DNA of 64,000 nucleotides from Methylotenera_A sp040387515 (GCA_040387515.1 JAZKDP010000011.1:1-64000); one strand, 5' to 3'; counted from the stretch's first letter, positions 9,857 through 19,639 are shown. The notes: a model not told the origin generated them from the letters alone. Numbers and translations are program-made.

Positions 9857-9884
9857 ACGGCGAAAGCATGCATGCATTCGCCGT
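9857..9884 (-). terminator. Hairpin after tRNA-Gly, likely terminator
   Basis: Inverted arms ACGGCGAA (9857-9864) and TTCGCCGT (9877-9884) enclose a self-complementary GCATGC core. Read leftward, the hairpin is followed by TTTTGGTTT. It sits between the 3' end of tRNA-Gly and tRNA-Cys, so it probably ends or processes the tRNA-Gly transcript. The U run is interrupted, hence moderate confidence. Confidence 0.5.
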
Positions 9885-9898
9885 ATTCAGTTATTATT

Positions 9899-9974
<76 letters not shown>

Positions 9975-10075
9975 GTCGTTAAGACAGCCAGCATTATAGC
10001 GGTTTTCGGGCCAACGTCAACACTCAAATGACGATTTTGTTATTAATTTATGCGATTAATTTTCGATTAAAAAAA

Positions 10076-10678
10076 CTAACGAATAGACTCTTTAAGTTGC
10101 GGCCATGCAGCCTTTATATAATAAGCCATTGATAACAATGTTAAAAAAGCTGCAAATATAATCAATATTTGTCCTACAAACTTGGTATTAAAATGCCCTA
10201 AAAACCCCAAATTTAAGCTGTCATAATAAAGTAATAAAAATATCGCCAGCATTTGTGCGGCAGTTTTTATTTTGCCAATACTTGCGACAGCTACGTTTCC
10301 TCTACTACCAGCTCCCGCCATCCATTCACGTAACGCGCTAATCGCAATTTCCCGGCCGATGATGATTAAAGCAATCACCGCACCGATACGTTCAAACTCC
10401 ACTAATACAATTAATGCAGCGGCCACCATCAATTTATCGGCAACTGGATCTAAAAAAGCGCCAAAGTTAGATGCCTGATTAAATTTTCGCGCCCAAAAAC
10501 CATCTAGCCAATCGGTAAATGCGGCAAGTGCAAAAACCCATGCAGCGGTGACATTAACCCAGTGTGCAGGAATCGCTGCCAAGCTAGCTTTGTCATTTGG
10601 TAAGTAAAAAATTCCTACAAATACAGGAATTAGCGCAATGCGCAACACGGTTAAAATATTGGGGATGTTCCACAACAT
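10076..10678 (-). CDS. pgsA: CDP-diacylglycerol-glycerol-3-phosphate 3-phosphatidyltransferase
   Basis: A 200-residue membrane protein of the CDP-alcohol phosphatidyltransferase family, the usual PgsA length. The signature D-x2-D-G-x2-A-R-x8-G-x3-D-x3-D is visible as DWLDGFWARKFNQASNFGAFLDPVAD (about residues 61-86), containing the metal-binding aspartates. It makes phosphatidylglycerolphosphate for phosphatidylglycerol and cardiolipin synthesis in the inner membrane. The N-terminus MLWNIPNILTVLRI is typical. It lies 39 bases downstream of uvrC and upstream of tRNA-Gly, a conserved arrangement. Confidence 0.95.
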   Translation of the reverse strand: MLWNIPNILTVLRIALIPVFVGIFYLPNDKASLAAIPAHWVNVTAAWVFALAAFTDWLDGFWARKFNQASNFGAFLDPVADKLMVAAALIVLVEFERIGAVIALIIIGREIAISALREWMAGAGSRGNVAVASIGKIKTAAQMLAIFLLLYYDSLNLGFLGHFNTKFVGQILIIFAAFLTLLSMAYYIKAAWPQLKESIR

Positions 10679-10717
10679 AGGTTTTTTATAACACTTTATT
10701 TTTAATATAATTTTTGG

Positions 10718-12535
10718 TTAATGAAGTTGTTCGTAAATCTTTTCTGCAAGCAGCTGGCTAATACCTTCTACAAGCGCCAATTCGTCCATACTAGCACTTT
10801 TCACGCCGTCTAATCCACCAAAGCGCATTAACAAGGCTTTGCGGCGTTTCGCACCAACTCCCTCAATATCTTCTAAGCTTGAGGTAATGCGCGCTTTCGC
10901 ACGTTTGGCACGATGACCCGTAATCGCAAAACGGTGCGCTTCATCGCGAATTTGTTGCAGCAAATGCAAACCTTGATTATCTTTTTCCAGATTGAGCATT
11001 TCACCCGTGTCAGAAAATATCATCGTTTCCAAACCCGGCCTGCGCTCCTCACCTTTGGCAATTCCCACCAACAATATATCTGCCAGCCCGACTTCTTGCA
11101 TCACTTCAATGGCAATGCCTAATTGGCCTTTCCCGCCATCAATAAACACTAAGTCAGGCCGCACACCCTCGCCCGCCGCCACTTTTTTGTAACGACGTGT
11201 GAGCACATCGCGCATTGCTGCATAATCGTCGCCTGGCGTAATACCAGTCACGTTGTAGCGGCGATACTCACTATTTTGTAAATTGCCTTTATCAAAAACC
11301 ACGCAGCTACCCACTGTCGCCTCGCCCATGGTGTGGCTAATATCAAAGCATTCGATACGCTCTGTAGATTCCGGCAGATTCAACGCCTCTCGCAATGCGA
11401 TCAAGCGCGCCTCTTGGTTGCTGGCTGCTGCTTGCTTTTGTGTTAACGCCAGCTCTGCGTTGGTTTGCGCCATTTTTAACCACACGCGTTTATCGCCAAT
11501 GGCATTGGTGATGATTTTTATTTTGCGCTCAGATTGTTCGCTAAAAGCCAGTTCAAAGGTTTTGGTATCAACATCTACGCCACACACAATCATAGGCGGT
11601 GTATTTTGTGCCTCATAATGCTGGGTTAAAAACGCTTCTACCGTTTCCACTAAATCCGCATCTTGGGCGTTTTTTGGCATAAAGCTTTTATCGCCCAAAT
11701 GCCGTCCGCCGCGAATCATCACCAAGTTAATGCAATGCTGACCTTGAATATTCGCGCAAGCAATCACATCGGCATCGGAAACGCTAAAATCACTCACAAA
11801 TTGTTTAGCCTGTACTTGGCGCAAAGCCTGCATGCGGTCACGAAATACCACAGCCATTTCATAGTCTTGATTAGCTGCCGCGGTATTCATTTTATCGCCC
11901 AAGGCACTCATCACCTCATTGGTTTTTCCCTCTAAAAATAGCGCCGCGTGATTCACATCATGCGCATAATCCTCGGCCGAAATGTAATCCACACAGGGTG
12001 CGGTGCAACGCTCGATTTGATATTGTAAACAAGGACGGCTGCGATTGGCGAACACAGTGTTTTCACATGTGCGTAATTTAAAAACCTTTTGTAAAAGCTG
12101 GATACTTTCGCGAACTGCGACTGAATTTGGGAAAGGCCCAAAATAACGACTTTTGCCACTCGTCTTATTACTTTGACGCTGCGCACCGCGATGGAAAGCC
12201 AAACGCGAAAACTTGTCGCCAGTGAGCGTGATATACGGATACGATTTATCATCACGAAACAACACGTTGTAACGCGGCATTAAGCCTTTGATGAGATTAT
12301 TTTCTAAAAGTAAAGCTTCCGCTTCGCTTCTTGTTACCGTCGTTTCTATCTTGACGATATTACTCACCATCATGCGCGTGCGCGGACTAGCTAAGTTTTT
12401 ATTAAAATAGCTAGAAACCCGCTTTTTAATGTCTTTAGCTTTGCCGACATAAATCACTTCATCTGCAACGTTAATCATGCGATAAACGCCTGGCAGATTC
12501 GGGAGATTTTTTAAGATGGGTTTTGGGTCAAACAT
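10718..12535 (-). CDS. uvrC: UvrABC excinuclease subunit C
   Basis: A 605-residue protein with UvrC architecture: an N-terminal GIY-YIG nuclease (LPGVYRMIN...VIYVGKAKDIKKRVSSYF), a cysteine cluster (CENTVFANRSRPCLQYQIERCTAPC), a UVR motif that contacts UvrB (about 205-235), an RNase H-like second nuclease domain (ECFDISHTMGEATVGSCVVFD, LVFIDGGKGQL) and C-terminal helix-hairpin-helix motifs (LEDIEGVGAKRRKALLMRFGG). It makes both incisions in nucleotide excision repair. Length and order are normal. Confidence 0.97.
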   Translation of the reverse strand: MFDPKPILKNLPNLPGVYRMINVADEVIYVGKAKDIKKRVSSYFNKNLASPRTRMMVSNIVKIETTVTRSEAEALLLENNLIKGLMPRYNVLFRDDKSYPYITLTGDKFSRLAFHRGAQRQSNKTSGKSRYFGPFPNSVAVRESIQLLQKVFKLRTCENTVFANRSRPCLQYQIERCTAPCVDYISAEDYAHDVNHAALFLEGKTNEVMSALGDKMNTAAANQDYEMAVVFRDRMQALRQVQAKQFVSDFSVSDADVIACANIQGQHCINLVMIRGGRHLGDKSFMPKNAQDADLVETVEAFLTQHYEAQNTPPMIVCGVDVDTKTFELAFSEQSERKIKIITNAIGDKRVWLKMAQTNAELALTQKQAAASNQEARLIALREALNLPESTERIECFDISHTMGEATVGSCVVFDKGNLQNSEYRRYNVTGITPGDDYAAMRDVLTRRYKKVAAGEGVRPDLVFIDGGKGQLGIAIEVMQEVGLADILLVGIAKGEERRPGLETMIFSDTGEMLNLEKDNQGLHLLQQIRDEAHRFAITGHRAKRAKARITSSLEDIEGVGAKRRKALLMRFGGLDGVKSASMDELALVEGISQLLAEKIYEQLH

Positions 12536-12767
12536 TTCATTATTTTAGCATCACATACATTACTTTTCGGCTGCAACACGAAGGCAGGTAACCCACTAGC
12601 ATAAATAACTTACTTTTCACGCAGCAAAGTCACCTTAATGGATTTCTTTTTGCAGCAATCCTTCTAACTTACCTAGTAGAGTGCTACAGGACGCTTTACA
12701 ATTTCAAGCGATTTAAACTGCTTTAAATCCATTCACTATAAACTTTATTGTGACAGTGCCTGACAAC

Positions 12768-12950
12768 TCACTCGCTTAACAACTTACCACCAATAGACCA
12801 ATCCTCATACGCTACTTCTTCAAACGTAATATACGTATAAGATTTTGGTTTATGCGCAACGCGCTCTAAAGTTTCGGTAATTTCTTTAGCGATTTGCGCT
12901 TTTTGTTCGCGGCTTACTTCGCCTGCTAATTTAATATTGACGTATGGCAT
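12768..12950 (-). CDS. 4-oxalocrotonate tautomerase-family enzyme
   Basis: A 60-residue protein starting MPYVNIKL. After Met removal the N-terminal proline is the catalytic base of the tautomerase superfamily, and the length matches the 4-OT monomer. The rest (ITETLERVAHKPKSYTYITFEEV) fits the beta-alpha-beta fold. The natural substrate cannot be read from the sequence; no aromatic meta-cleavage genes are nearby, so a degradation role is unsupported. The 232 bases between it and uvrC hold nothing I can identify. Confidence 0.85.
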   Translation of the reverse strand: MPYVNIKLAGEVSREQKAQIAKEITETLERVAHKPKSYTYITFEEVAYEDWSIGGKLLSE

Positions 12951-13016
12951 TCAAATGCTCCTTTAATTTAATTAACATTCACGATGTTAAGACTACGACA
13001 TTAAGGCTTAGACCGC

Positions 13017-13724
13017 TTAATCATGCTTATGTGCCGAATTTAATAGTGAGTTTTTATTAGTACCGTGTTTCAAAGTAAGGCGAATATCATTCGCCAACTT
13101 TAGTGTCACCACTAATATTAATGCGGAAATAAACAGCGATAAAATAGGATCGGCAGCCAGCCAGCCTGTGAAATAAATCACAGCACCAGCCAACAGTGCT
13201 GCAACTGAACCTAATAAATCACCCAATACGTGTAATAACGCAGCGCGATGATTCAAATTATCTTTACCGCCATGATGGTGCGCCTGATGGTGTAAACGCT
13301 GCGCAACTATCACATTCACCACCAAACCGATAAACGCAATCAACATGACATAGCCACCAGTAATATTGGGTGGATTTTTTAATCGTTGAATCGCCTCAAA
13401 CACAATCCAAGCAACGACGGCAAACATCAATGTCACATTGATAATGGACGCACGAATTTCAATCTGACTTTGCCCAGAAGCATGTTTCATTGATGGAATT
13501 TTTTGCGCTTGCGATGATGCATACCAAGCCAATGCGAGCGCGAACACATCTGAAAACATATGCCATGCATCTCCTAAAAGTGCCAATGATTGCGTCCAAA
13601 TGCCGCCTGCGAATTCAATAACCGCAAAAACTAAAATTAAAAAAAACGGAACGGCAAACGGGTTGCCGTGAGAATGGTTGTCATCATCTGGTTGCTGTTT
13701 ACTCAAGTCATCACCTTTAATCAA
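13017..13724 (-). CDS. Cation diffusion facilitator (zinc-type exporter), short form
   Basis: A 235-residue membrane protein with six predicted membrane segments. The metal site of CDF transporters is visible in segment 2 (GDAWHMFSD, HxxxD) and segment 5 (HVLGD, HxxxD), a pair typical of Zn/Cd/Co exporters. A histidine-rich cytoplasmic loop (HHQAHHHGG) lies between segments 4 and 5. CDF proteins are usually about 300 residues with a C-terminal cytoplasmic dimerisation domain; here only about 25 residues follow the last membrane segment, so that domain is missing. No metal regulator is next to it. It likely exports Zn2+ or related ions using the proton gradient. Confidence 0.9.
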   Translation of the reverse strand: MIKGDDLSKQQPDDDNHSHGNPFAVPFFLILVFAVIEFAGGIWTQSLALLGDAWHMFSDVFALALAWYASSQAQKIPSMKHASGQSQIEIRASIINVTLMFAVVAWIVFEAIQRLKNPPNITGGYVMLIAFIGLVVNVIVAQRLHHQAHHHGGKDNLNHRAALLHVLGDLLGSVAALLAGAVIYFTGWLAADPILSLFISALILVVTLKLANDIRLTLKHGTNKNSLLNSAHKHD

Positions 13725-13831
13725 TTGCTTAAATATTTTATGGAATCATACAAGAAATAGCGGCTTTGCCTCTATAATTTTGGCATGCAAAATACAGCAA
13801 CATTCGGTCATTCAAATTATCGTTTAAATTT

Positions 13832-14692
13832 ATGTTAAGTTACCGCCATGCCTTTCACGCAGGCAATCATGCCGATGTATTGAAACACTATGTTTTAAGT
13901 CTTGTGCTGAACTACTTCAATCAAAAACCTGCACCATATTGGTACATAGATACCCACGCAGGCGCAGGTTTCTATGCATTAAAAGATGCGTTTGCACAGA
14001 AAAATGGCGAATTTGAAACAGGCATTGCACGATTGATACAGGCAAAAAACTTACCTCCATCACTAAGTCATTTTGTTGAATCTATTCAATCATTTAATAG
14101 CAATAATACTTTGGATTTTTACCCAGGATCACCCAAGATTGCAGCACAACATTTGCGCGCTGATGACAGAATGCGTTTATTTGAGTTGCATCCTAATGAT
14201 TACAAACTACTGCTAGAAAATTTTAGCAATGCCGAATCTAGAAACACAGGCAAACAAACTAAAGTTGCTTTGCAAAATGGCTTTGATGGCATTAAAGCCT
14301 GTTTACCGCCACCATCTCGACGCGCGGTGGTATTAATTGATCCGCCCTATGAAATCAAAGACGATTATGCACTAGTAGTTGATTGTATTAAAGATAGCCT
14401 AAAACGTTTTGCCACTGGCACTTATATGATTTGGTACCCGCTTTTGCAGCGTCCGGAACCACAACAAATGCTGCAAAATTTACAAAAACTTAACCCTAAT
14501 AACTGGTTAAATATTAGCTTGACCGTGCAATCACCTAGCGTAAACGGTTATGGTATGCATGGTAGCGGCGTATTTATCATCAATCCACCGTATGTTTTAC
14601 CAACGTTATTGAACGAATCCATGCCAATTTTGACTGAATTGTTAAGCTTAGATGATACGGCGAATTATCAACTCACAAGCCACATGACATAA
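13832..14692 (+). CDS. rlmJ: 23S rRNA (adenine(2030)-N6)-methyltransferase RlmJ
   Basis: A 286-residue protein beginning MLSYRHAFHAGNHADVLKH, the hallmark N-terminus of RlmJ. The methyltransferase motif IV appears as DPPYE in VLIDPPYEIKDDY (about residues 167-180), and a glycine-rich SAM-binding motif appears as DTHAGAGFY (about 41-49). RlmJ methylates A2030 of 23S rRNA during ribosome assembly. Length is normal. It is transcribed alone, divergent from the CDF transporter. Confidence 0.95.
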   Translation: MLSYRHAFHAGNHADVLKHYVLSLVLNYFNQKPAPYWYIDTHAGAGFYALKDAFAQKNGEFETGIARLIQAKNLPPSLSHFVESIQSFNSNNTLDFYPGSPKIAAQHLRADDRMRLFELHPNDYKLLLENFSNAESRNTGKQTKVALQNGFDGIKACLPPPSRRAVVLIDPPYEIKDDYALVVDCIKDSLKRFATGTYMIWYPLLQRPEPQQMLQNLQKLNPNNWLNISLTVQSPSVNGYGMHGSGVFIINPPYVLPTLLNESMPILTELLSLDDTANYQLTSHMT

Positions 14693-14756
14693 GGTAAAAT
14701 ACGGCCTTCAATTTAAGTCCGACTTTTTATTCATTAAGTTTAACCCAGAGAATTTT

Positions 14757-15299
14757 ATGCAAACCAAAACCAAACCTACTCGCGGCGAATACAAGCAAGG
14801 CAATATTATGTCGAATATTTTATTTGGGAGCCGCTGGTTACAATTGCCGCTTTATTTGGGCTTAATTATCGCGCAAGCCGTTTATGTGTTTTTCTTTGGT
14901 GTTGAGTTAGTACATTTAGTACAAAAATCCCCTCACCTTGCAGAAGCCGACATCATGTTGATTGTATTGGGTTTAATTGACGTGGTGATGATTTCAAACT
15001 TGCTGATTATGGTGATTGTGGGCGGTTACGAAACGTTTGTATCGCGTTTAAATCTGGCAGGCCATCCGGATGAACCAGACTGGCTTTCACATGTAAATGC
15101 TAATTTGCTGAAAGTAAAGTTGGCTACAGCGATTATTGGCATTTCATCCATTCACTTGCTTAAAACGTTTATCAATGCAGAAAACTTATCCGATAAAGTA
15201 TTGATTTGGCAAACAATTATTCACATGACTTTTGTACTCTCAGCAGTTGCAATCGCTTATATCGATAAATTAATGTCACATAACGATATTCAGCATTAA
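14757..15299 (+). CDS. YqhA/UPF0114-family inner-membrane protein
   Basis: A protein of up to 180 residues with three or four membrane segments and the family signatures SRWLQLPLYLGL, GLIDVVMISNLLIMVIVGGYETFVS and ISSIHLLKTFI. It matches E. coli YqhA along its length when the first about 17 residues are ignored, so the internal ATG at 14808 (with AAGG upstream) may be the real start; the ATG at 14757 also has an acceptable AGAGA site. The molecular function of the family is not established. It ends just before a bidirectional terminator. Confidence 0.88.
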   Translation: MQTKTKPTRGEYKQGNIMSNILFGSRWLQLPLYLGLIIAQAVYVFFFGVELVHLVQKSPHLAEADIMLIVLGLIDVVMISNLLIMVIVGGYETFVSRLNLAGHPDEPDWLSHVNANLLKVKLATAIIGISSIHLLKTFINAENLSDKVLIWQTIIHMTFVLSAVAIAYIDKLMSHNDIQH

Positions 15300-15315
15300 A
15301 AATACCGAATAAATA

Positions 15316-15345
15316 AATTGCGGCTGATTGAATTCAGCCGCAATT
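15316..15345. terminator. Bidirectional intrinsic terminator
   Basis: Perfect 12-base arms (AATTGCGGCTGA and TCAGCCGCAATT) with a 6-base loop lie between two convergent genes, the YqhA-family gene and the DUF2914 gene. AT-rich flanks on both sides fit use in both directions. Confidence 0.8.
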
Positions 15346-15347
15346 AT

Positions 15348-16415
15348 TTAATATACCCGCTGAATTGTGGCTGCGTTTTCCGCGTTCAAACTCACTGAAA
15401 AATTATGCACCGCAATGGTTTTTTCATTCTCGGTTTTAATAATCACACGCCAATCACCCGCCGCTGGATTGCTTTTATACGTATATCCTCTAAAACCATT
15501 ATAACGGCCGCCACTCACGGTAAAACTCGCACGCGATTGTAAAACCCAGCCTTGTTTTGTATGTCGTTGCCAATCGTGAAATAGCTTAGTTTTTAACCCT
15601 GCTGGTGCAAAGATTGTTGAAAAACAATATATTCTTTGCCCACTTGTCACTTGTAAATCATCGCTGGTTTTACGCCAAAACTTCCACCAAGGAGATTCTT
15701 GCTGACTTAACTGATAGTTTCCACCCACTTTTTCTATTGCATAAGCCATGGCAATATCGCGTTTTACTAGCGGTACTGGCGGAATCATATCGACCGCATA
15801 AGCTAGCATTAACAAACCTGCAATCACCGAAACTGGCCAAATACTACCTAAGTGATTGGGTGTTTTTGCATACAGCCAGTAGGCAAGAATTGCCCCTAAT
15901 AAGGTGCTTAAATAAAACCAAATACTGAGTACGCTGCCGAGTAAAAATGGCAATGCAAAGTTAAACAACAGCATGGCACATAAACCAAACAATGCCCAAC
16001 TAATGGTAAAACGCCTGTATTGATTTTCCAAAAACTCATTGGCGACCAATAAACTAGCCAGCAGCAAAGACATTAGCCAAGCCAGCCAATGACTAGAGCT
16101 TTTAAAATATAAAATAAACAGCGCACTTAATAAACTGCCAAATAAAAATTGCAGCAAAAAATATGGTGCGCGCGAAGTGACGATTGCATATAAACGCGTT
16201 GAAAGCTTAGCTTCATCCGCCAGAATAAAGCTGGGGCGGCTAATGAAAAACAGAATGAAACCAGCAGTCAATAAATAGCCAGCAAAAATGATTAAGTCAG
16301 TAACCGCCACATTGTGGCCGATGGTCAGTGCATCCCAAATAAACCCCGCAAAAAAGAAAACCGCTGGCAGATAACTGCCAACGGCTTTTGATGCGTGTTT
16401 GACACATTCTAACAA
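15348..16415 (-). CDS. DUF2914 membrane protein
   Basis: A 355-residue protein. The first about 220 residues contain seven or more hydrophobic segments. The C-terminal about 110 residues (from QRIYCFSTIFAP through DWRVIIKTENEKTI) match the DUF2914 domain, which is probably extracytoplasmic and contains the usual W-x2-G-x-W-like aromatic pattern. Function is unknown in the family. It starts about 28 bases after the acnB stop on the same strand, so it may share the acnB transcript, but nothing links it to the TCA cycle. Confidence 0.8.
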   Translation of the reverse strand: MLECVKHASKAVGSYLPAVFFFAGFIWDALTIGHNVAVTDLIIFAGYLLTAGFILFFISRPSFILADEAKLSTRLYAIVTSRAPYFLLQFLFGSLLSALFILYFKSSSHWLAWLMSLLLASLLVANEFLENQYRRFTISWALFGLCAMLLFNFALPFLLGSVLSIWFYLSTLLGAILAYWLYAKTPNHLGSIWPVSVIAGLLMLAYAVDMIPPVPLVKRDIAMAYAIEKVGGNYQLSQQESPWWKFWRKTSDDLQVTSGQRIYCFSTIFAPAGLKTKLFHDWQRHTKQGWVLQSRASFTVSGGRYNGFRGYTYKSNPAAGDWRVIIKTENEKTIAVHNFSVSLNAENAATIQRVY

Positions 16416-16442
16416 GAGAGCAGCAACTTATTAAATAATGAC

Positions 16443-19034
16443 TTAAACTGCAACTTCAGCAATCGGAATCACTTTTTTACCGCTACTTAAAGTATCTAAT
16501 GCGGCTTTGTATTCTGTCATTTGGTCAAAATTTAAATACTTATAAATTTCAGCCGTATTTTGCAACTTGCTACCAATGGTTTCCATATATTCAGCATGGC
16601 TTGGCATACGGCCTAATTTGGCACACACAGCCGCCAACTCCGCCGAACCCAAATAGACACGGGCATCACGACCCATACGATTATCAAAGTTACGCGTAGA
16701 GGTTGAAAACACCGTTGCTTTATCCGCCACGCGGGCTTGGTTGCCCATGCACAGACTGCAACCGGGTATTTCAGTACGCGCGCCAGCAATTCCAAACACG
16801 GAATACACGCCTTCGTCACGCAATTGCGCTTCATCCATACGCGTCGGTGGCGCAATCCATAAACGCGTTGGAATGTTGCCTGTGCCTTCCAGCACTTTTG
16901 CCGCGGCGCGATAATGGCCGATATTGGTCATGCAGCTGCCAATAAATACTTCATCGATTTTATCGCCGACTACCGCTGACATCGGCTTAATATCATCTGG
17001 ATCATTCGGGCAAGCCACTAACGGCTCAGTAATGGTTGCTAAATCAATCTCGATAATGTGCGCATATTCCGCATCAGCATCAGGTTTCAACAATTCAGGC
17101 TTGGCTAGCCATGCTTGCATATTCTCAATGCGGCGTTGCAAGGTGCGTGCATCTTCGTAGCCGTTTTCGATCATGTTTTGCATCAAAACAATGTTGGATT
17201 TTAAAAACTCAATCACTGGTGCTTCAGATAGTAAAACCGTACAACCGTTGGCAGAGCGCTCTGCAGAGGCATCTGCGAATTCAAATGCTTGCTCTACTTT
17301 TAAATCAGGCAGACCTTCAATCTCTAAAATACGTCCATTAAATACGTTCTGTTTATTGGTTTTTCCAACCGTTAATGTGCCTTCTTGAATCGCCGCGTAA
17401 GGAATTGCATTCACCAAATCACGCAAGGTAATACCAGGTTGCATTTCACCTTTAAAACGCACCAATACTGATTCTGGCATATCCAGCGGCATGGCGCCTG
17501 TGGCGGCAGCAAATGCAACCAAGCCAGAACCTGCGGGGAATGAGATGCCAATTGGAAAACGTGTATGTGAATCGCCGCCCGTACCAACAGTATCAGGCAA
17601 AATCAAACGATTTAACCATGAGTGAATCACGCCATCACCGGGACGCAAGGAAACACCACCGCGGCTACTCATAAATTCTGGCAAGCTATGTTGTAGCTTA
17701 ATATCCACTGGTTTTGGATAAGCTGCCGTATGACAAAAACTTTGCATCACTAAATCGCTGCTAAAACCTAAACAAGCCAACTCTTTTAACTCATCACGCG
17801 TCATACCGCCAGTCGTATCTTGTGAACCAACCGTTGTTGCTTTCGGTTCGCAATAAGTATTTGGACGTACGCCAACACCTTCTGGCAAGCCACAGGCGCG
17901 GCCCACCATTTTTTGCGCCAATGTGTAGCCTTTGGTTGAAACTACCGCTGGTGTAGCTTTAATGAAAATTTCCGTTTCTGGCAGATTTAGCGCTTTACGC
18001 GCATTGGCCGTTAAACCACGTCCAATAATCAATGGAATACGACCACCCGCACGCACTTCATCTGGAATTGTGACTGGATTCAGTTCAAATGTAGAAATCA
18101 CCTCACCTGTTTCATTCAGCACTTTTCCTTCATACGGAAAAATAGTGATTTCATCGCCAGTTTGCATTTTTGACACATCGCATTGAATCGGCAAAGCACC
18201 AGAATCTTCTGCAGTATTAAAGAAAATTGGGGCGATTTTTGCACCTAGAATCACACCGCCTGTACGCTTGTTCGGGATATTTGGGATATCGTTACCCATA
18301 AACCATTGCACGGAGTTAATGGCTGATTTACGTGAAGAACCTGTACCAACCACATCACCCACATACGCCAACGACAAGCCTTTTTGCTTTAAGCTTTCAA
18401 TCTTTTTTAAGCCATCGGGCATTTTATTCACTAACATCGCTTTGGCATGCAAAGGAATATCAGGGCGGCTCCAAGCATCTTGCGCGGGGCTTAAATCATC
18501 GGTATTGGTTTCGCCATCTACTTTAAACACCACCATTTTTAGTTGATTTGCCAATGCTGGTTTGCTGGTAAACCATTCAGCATTTGCCCAAGATTCCATC
18601 AGCTTTTTGGCATGCACATTGCCAGCTTTCATTAATACATCCACATCATGAAATGCATCAAACATTAAAATAGTATTGCTTAAGGCCGTTACTGCGTGGG
18701 CTGCCATTGGCGTAGAAAGAAGCTCAACCAACGCTTGCACGTTATAACCGCCCAGCATTGTCCCAAGTAACTGCACGGCTTTCTCTGGCGTAATTAAGGG
18801 TGATGTTGCGGTACCTTTGGCAATGTCGGCTAAAAATGCCGCTTTTACATAAGCTGCAGTATCTACGCCGGCTGGTGTTTGATTTTCAAGCAACTCTAAC
18901 AATAGAGCTTCATCAGCTTTAGCAGGATTTTTAAGTAACTCAACTAGCGCAGCTACTTGCTCTGCAGATAATGGCAATGGTGGGAGTTGAATGGCAGCAC
19001 GTTCTTGCGCATGCGTTTGATAGGCTTTTAACAT
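16443..19034 (-). CDS. acnB: Aconitate hydratase B / 2-methylisocitrate dehydratase
   Basis: An 863-residue AcnB-type aconitase: N-terminal HEAT-like domain, swivel domain, then the [4Fe-4S] catalytic domains. Cluster and active-site signatures include GSCMTNIGH and GCSLCMGNQARV near the C-terminus, and GGDSHTRFPIG mid-protein. It interconverts citrate and isocitrate; AcnB enzymes also hydrate 2-methyl-cis-aconitate to 2-methylisocitrate, the step needed between PrpD and PrpB. Both prp genes are about 15 kb away in the same metabolic block, and no separate AcnD/PrpF pair is present, so AcnB likely serves the methylcitrate cycle here. Confidence 0.96.
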   Translation of the reverse strand: MLKAYQTHAQERAAIQLPPLPLSAEQVAALVELLKNPAKADEALLLELLENQTPAGVDTAAYVKAAFLADIAKGTATSPLITPEKAVQLLGTMLGGYNVQALVELLSTPMAAHAVTALSNTILMFDAFHDVDVLMKAGNVHAKKLMESWANAEWFTSKPALANQLKMVVFKVDGETNTDDLSPAQDAWSRPDIPLHAKAMLVNKMPDGLKKIESLKQKGLSLAYVGDVVGTGSSRKSAINSVQWFMGNDIPNIPNKRTGGVILGAKIAPIFFNTAEDSGALPIQCDVSKMQTGDEITIFPYEGKVLNETGEVISTFELNPVTIPDEVRAGGRIPLIIGRGLTANARKALNLPETEIFIKATPAVVSTKGYTLAQKMVGRACGLPEGVGVRPNTYCEPKATTVGSQDTTGGMTRDELKELACLGFSSDLVMQSFCHTAAYPKPVDIKLQHSLPEFMSSRGGVSLRPGDGVIHSWLNRLILPDTVGTGGDSHTRFPIGISFPAGSGLVAFAAATGAMPLDMPESVLVRFKGEMQPGITLRDLVNAIPYAAIQEGTLTVGKTNKQNVFNGRILEIEGLPDLKVEQAFEFADASAERSANGCTVLLSEAPVIEFLKSNIVLMQNMIENGYEDARTLQRRIENMQAWLAKPELLKPDADAEYAHIIEIDLATITEPLVACPNDPDDIKPMSAVVGDKIDEVFIGSCMTNIGHYRAAAKVLEGTGNIPTRLWIAPPTRMDEAQLRDEGVYSVFGIAGARTEIPGCSLCMGNQARVADKATVFSTSTRNFDNRMGRDARVYLGSAELAAVCAKLGRMPSHAEYMETIGSKLQNTAEIYKYLNFDQMTEYKAALDTLSSGKKVIPIAEVAV

Positions 19035-19138
19035 AGGGATTTAAGGCTCGTTTTAGTCAATAATCGTATTATAAACCAGCCAAAATCTACAGTCGTTTCA
19101 CACTTGTAAAATGTTAGTGTAAAACGCTAAAATTTAAG

Positions 19139-19534
19139 CTAGTAAGTTTTATCTGTGTACAACTCTTTAGCAAACGGGGTGGTACAACTTTTGCCGCTGG
19201 CAGAGGCTTCCCATTTGTCTAATAAATCTTTTTGGTAATCTTTACCGTGTATTGAAGTTAAAAAAGCCCGCACTTCAAATACATCGGCAAAGCCATTTTT
19301 ATCGCTGTCCATCGCCAATATATTGTCTTCAACAGTTGGTCCAATGTATTTTCCGTCTTTGTCGGTTAAATAATCTAATACACTAAGGGGTACTGTATCT
19401 GTACTGGCAGAGCCTGCACTCATCGCCAGTTCAACCGCACTAGCAGCAGTGGCAACAAACAACAAGCAAACAACTGTAATGGTTTGCAACAATCTAACCC
19501 ACATTTTAGTTATCGTCATCTTATGCTCACTCAT
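19139..19534 (-). CDS. Small secreted EF-hand protein
   Basis: A protein of about 131 residues with a signal peptide (LLQTITVVCLLFVATAASA) and one canonical EF-hand loop, DSDKNGFADVFE, with acidic residues at loop positions 1, 3, 9 and 12. It is therefore likely a periplasmic or secreted calcium-binding protein. The ATG at 19534 is chosen because GAGG lies 9 bases upstream; ATGs at 19549 and 19519 are also possible. Only one EF-hand is clear, and the C-terminus (CTTPFAKELYTDKTY) has no recognised motif. It sits between acnB and fumarase on the same strand, but no metabolic link is evident. Confidence 0.65.
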   Translation of the reverse strand: MSEHKMTITKMWVRLLQTITVVCLLFVATAASAVELAMSAGSASTDTVPLSVLDYLTDKDGKYIGPTVEDNILAMDSDKNGFADVFEVRAFLTSIHGKDYQKDLLDKWEASASGKSCTTPFAKELYTDKTY

Positions 19535-19639
19535 CCTTAACATCCTCATTATTATGACCCTTAATAATGAAAAAGGTTAGTGCAAAAGTGCATTGTGATC
19601 TGTGACTTATGACACACGTTTTTATCTTTTTGCGTCTAC

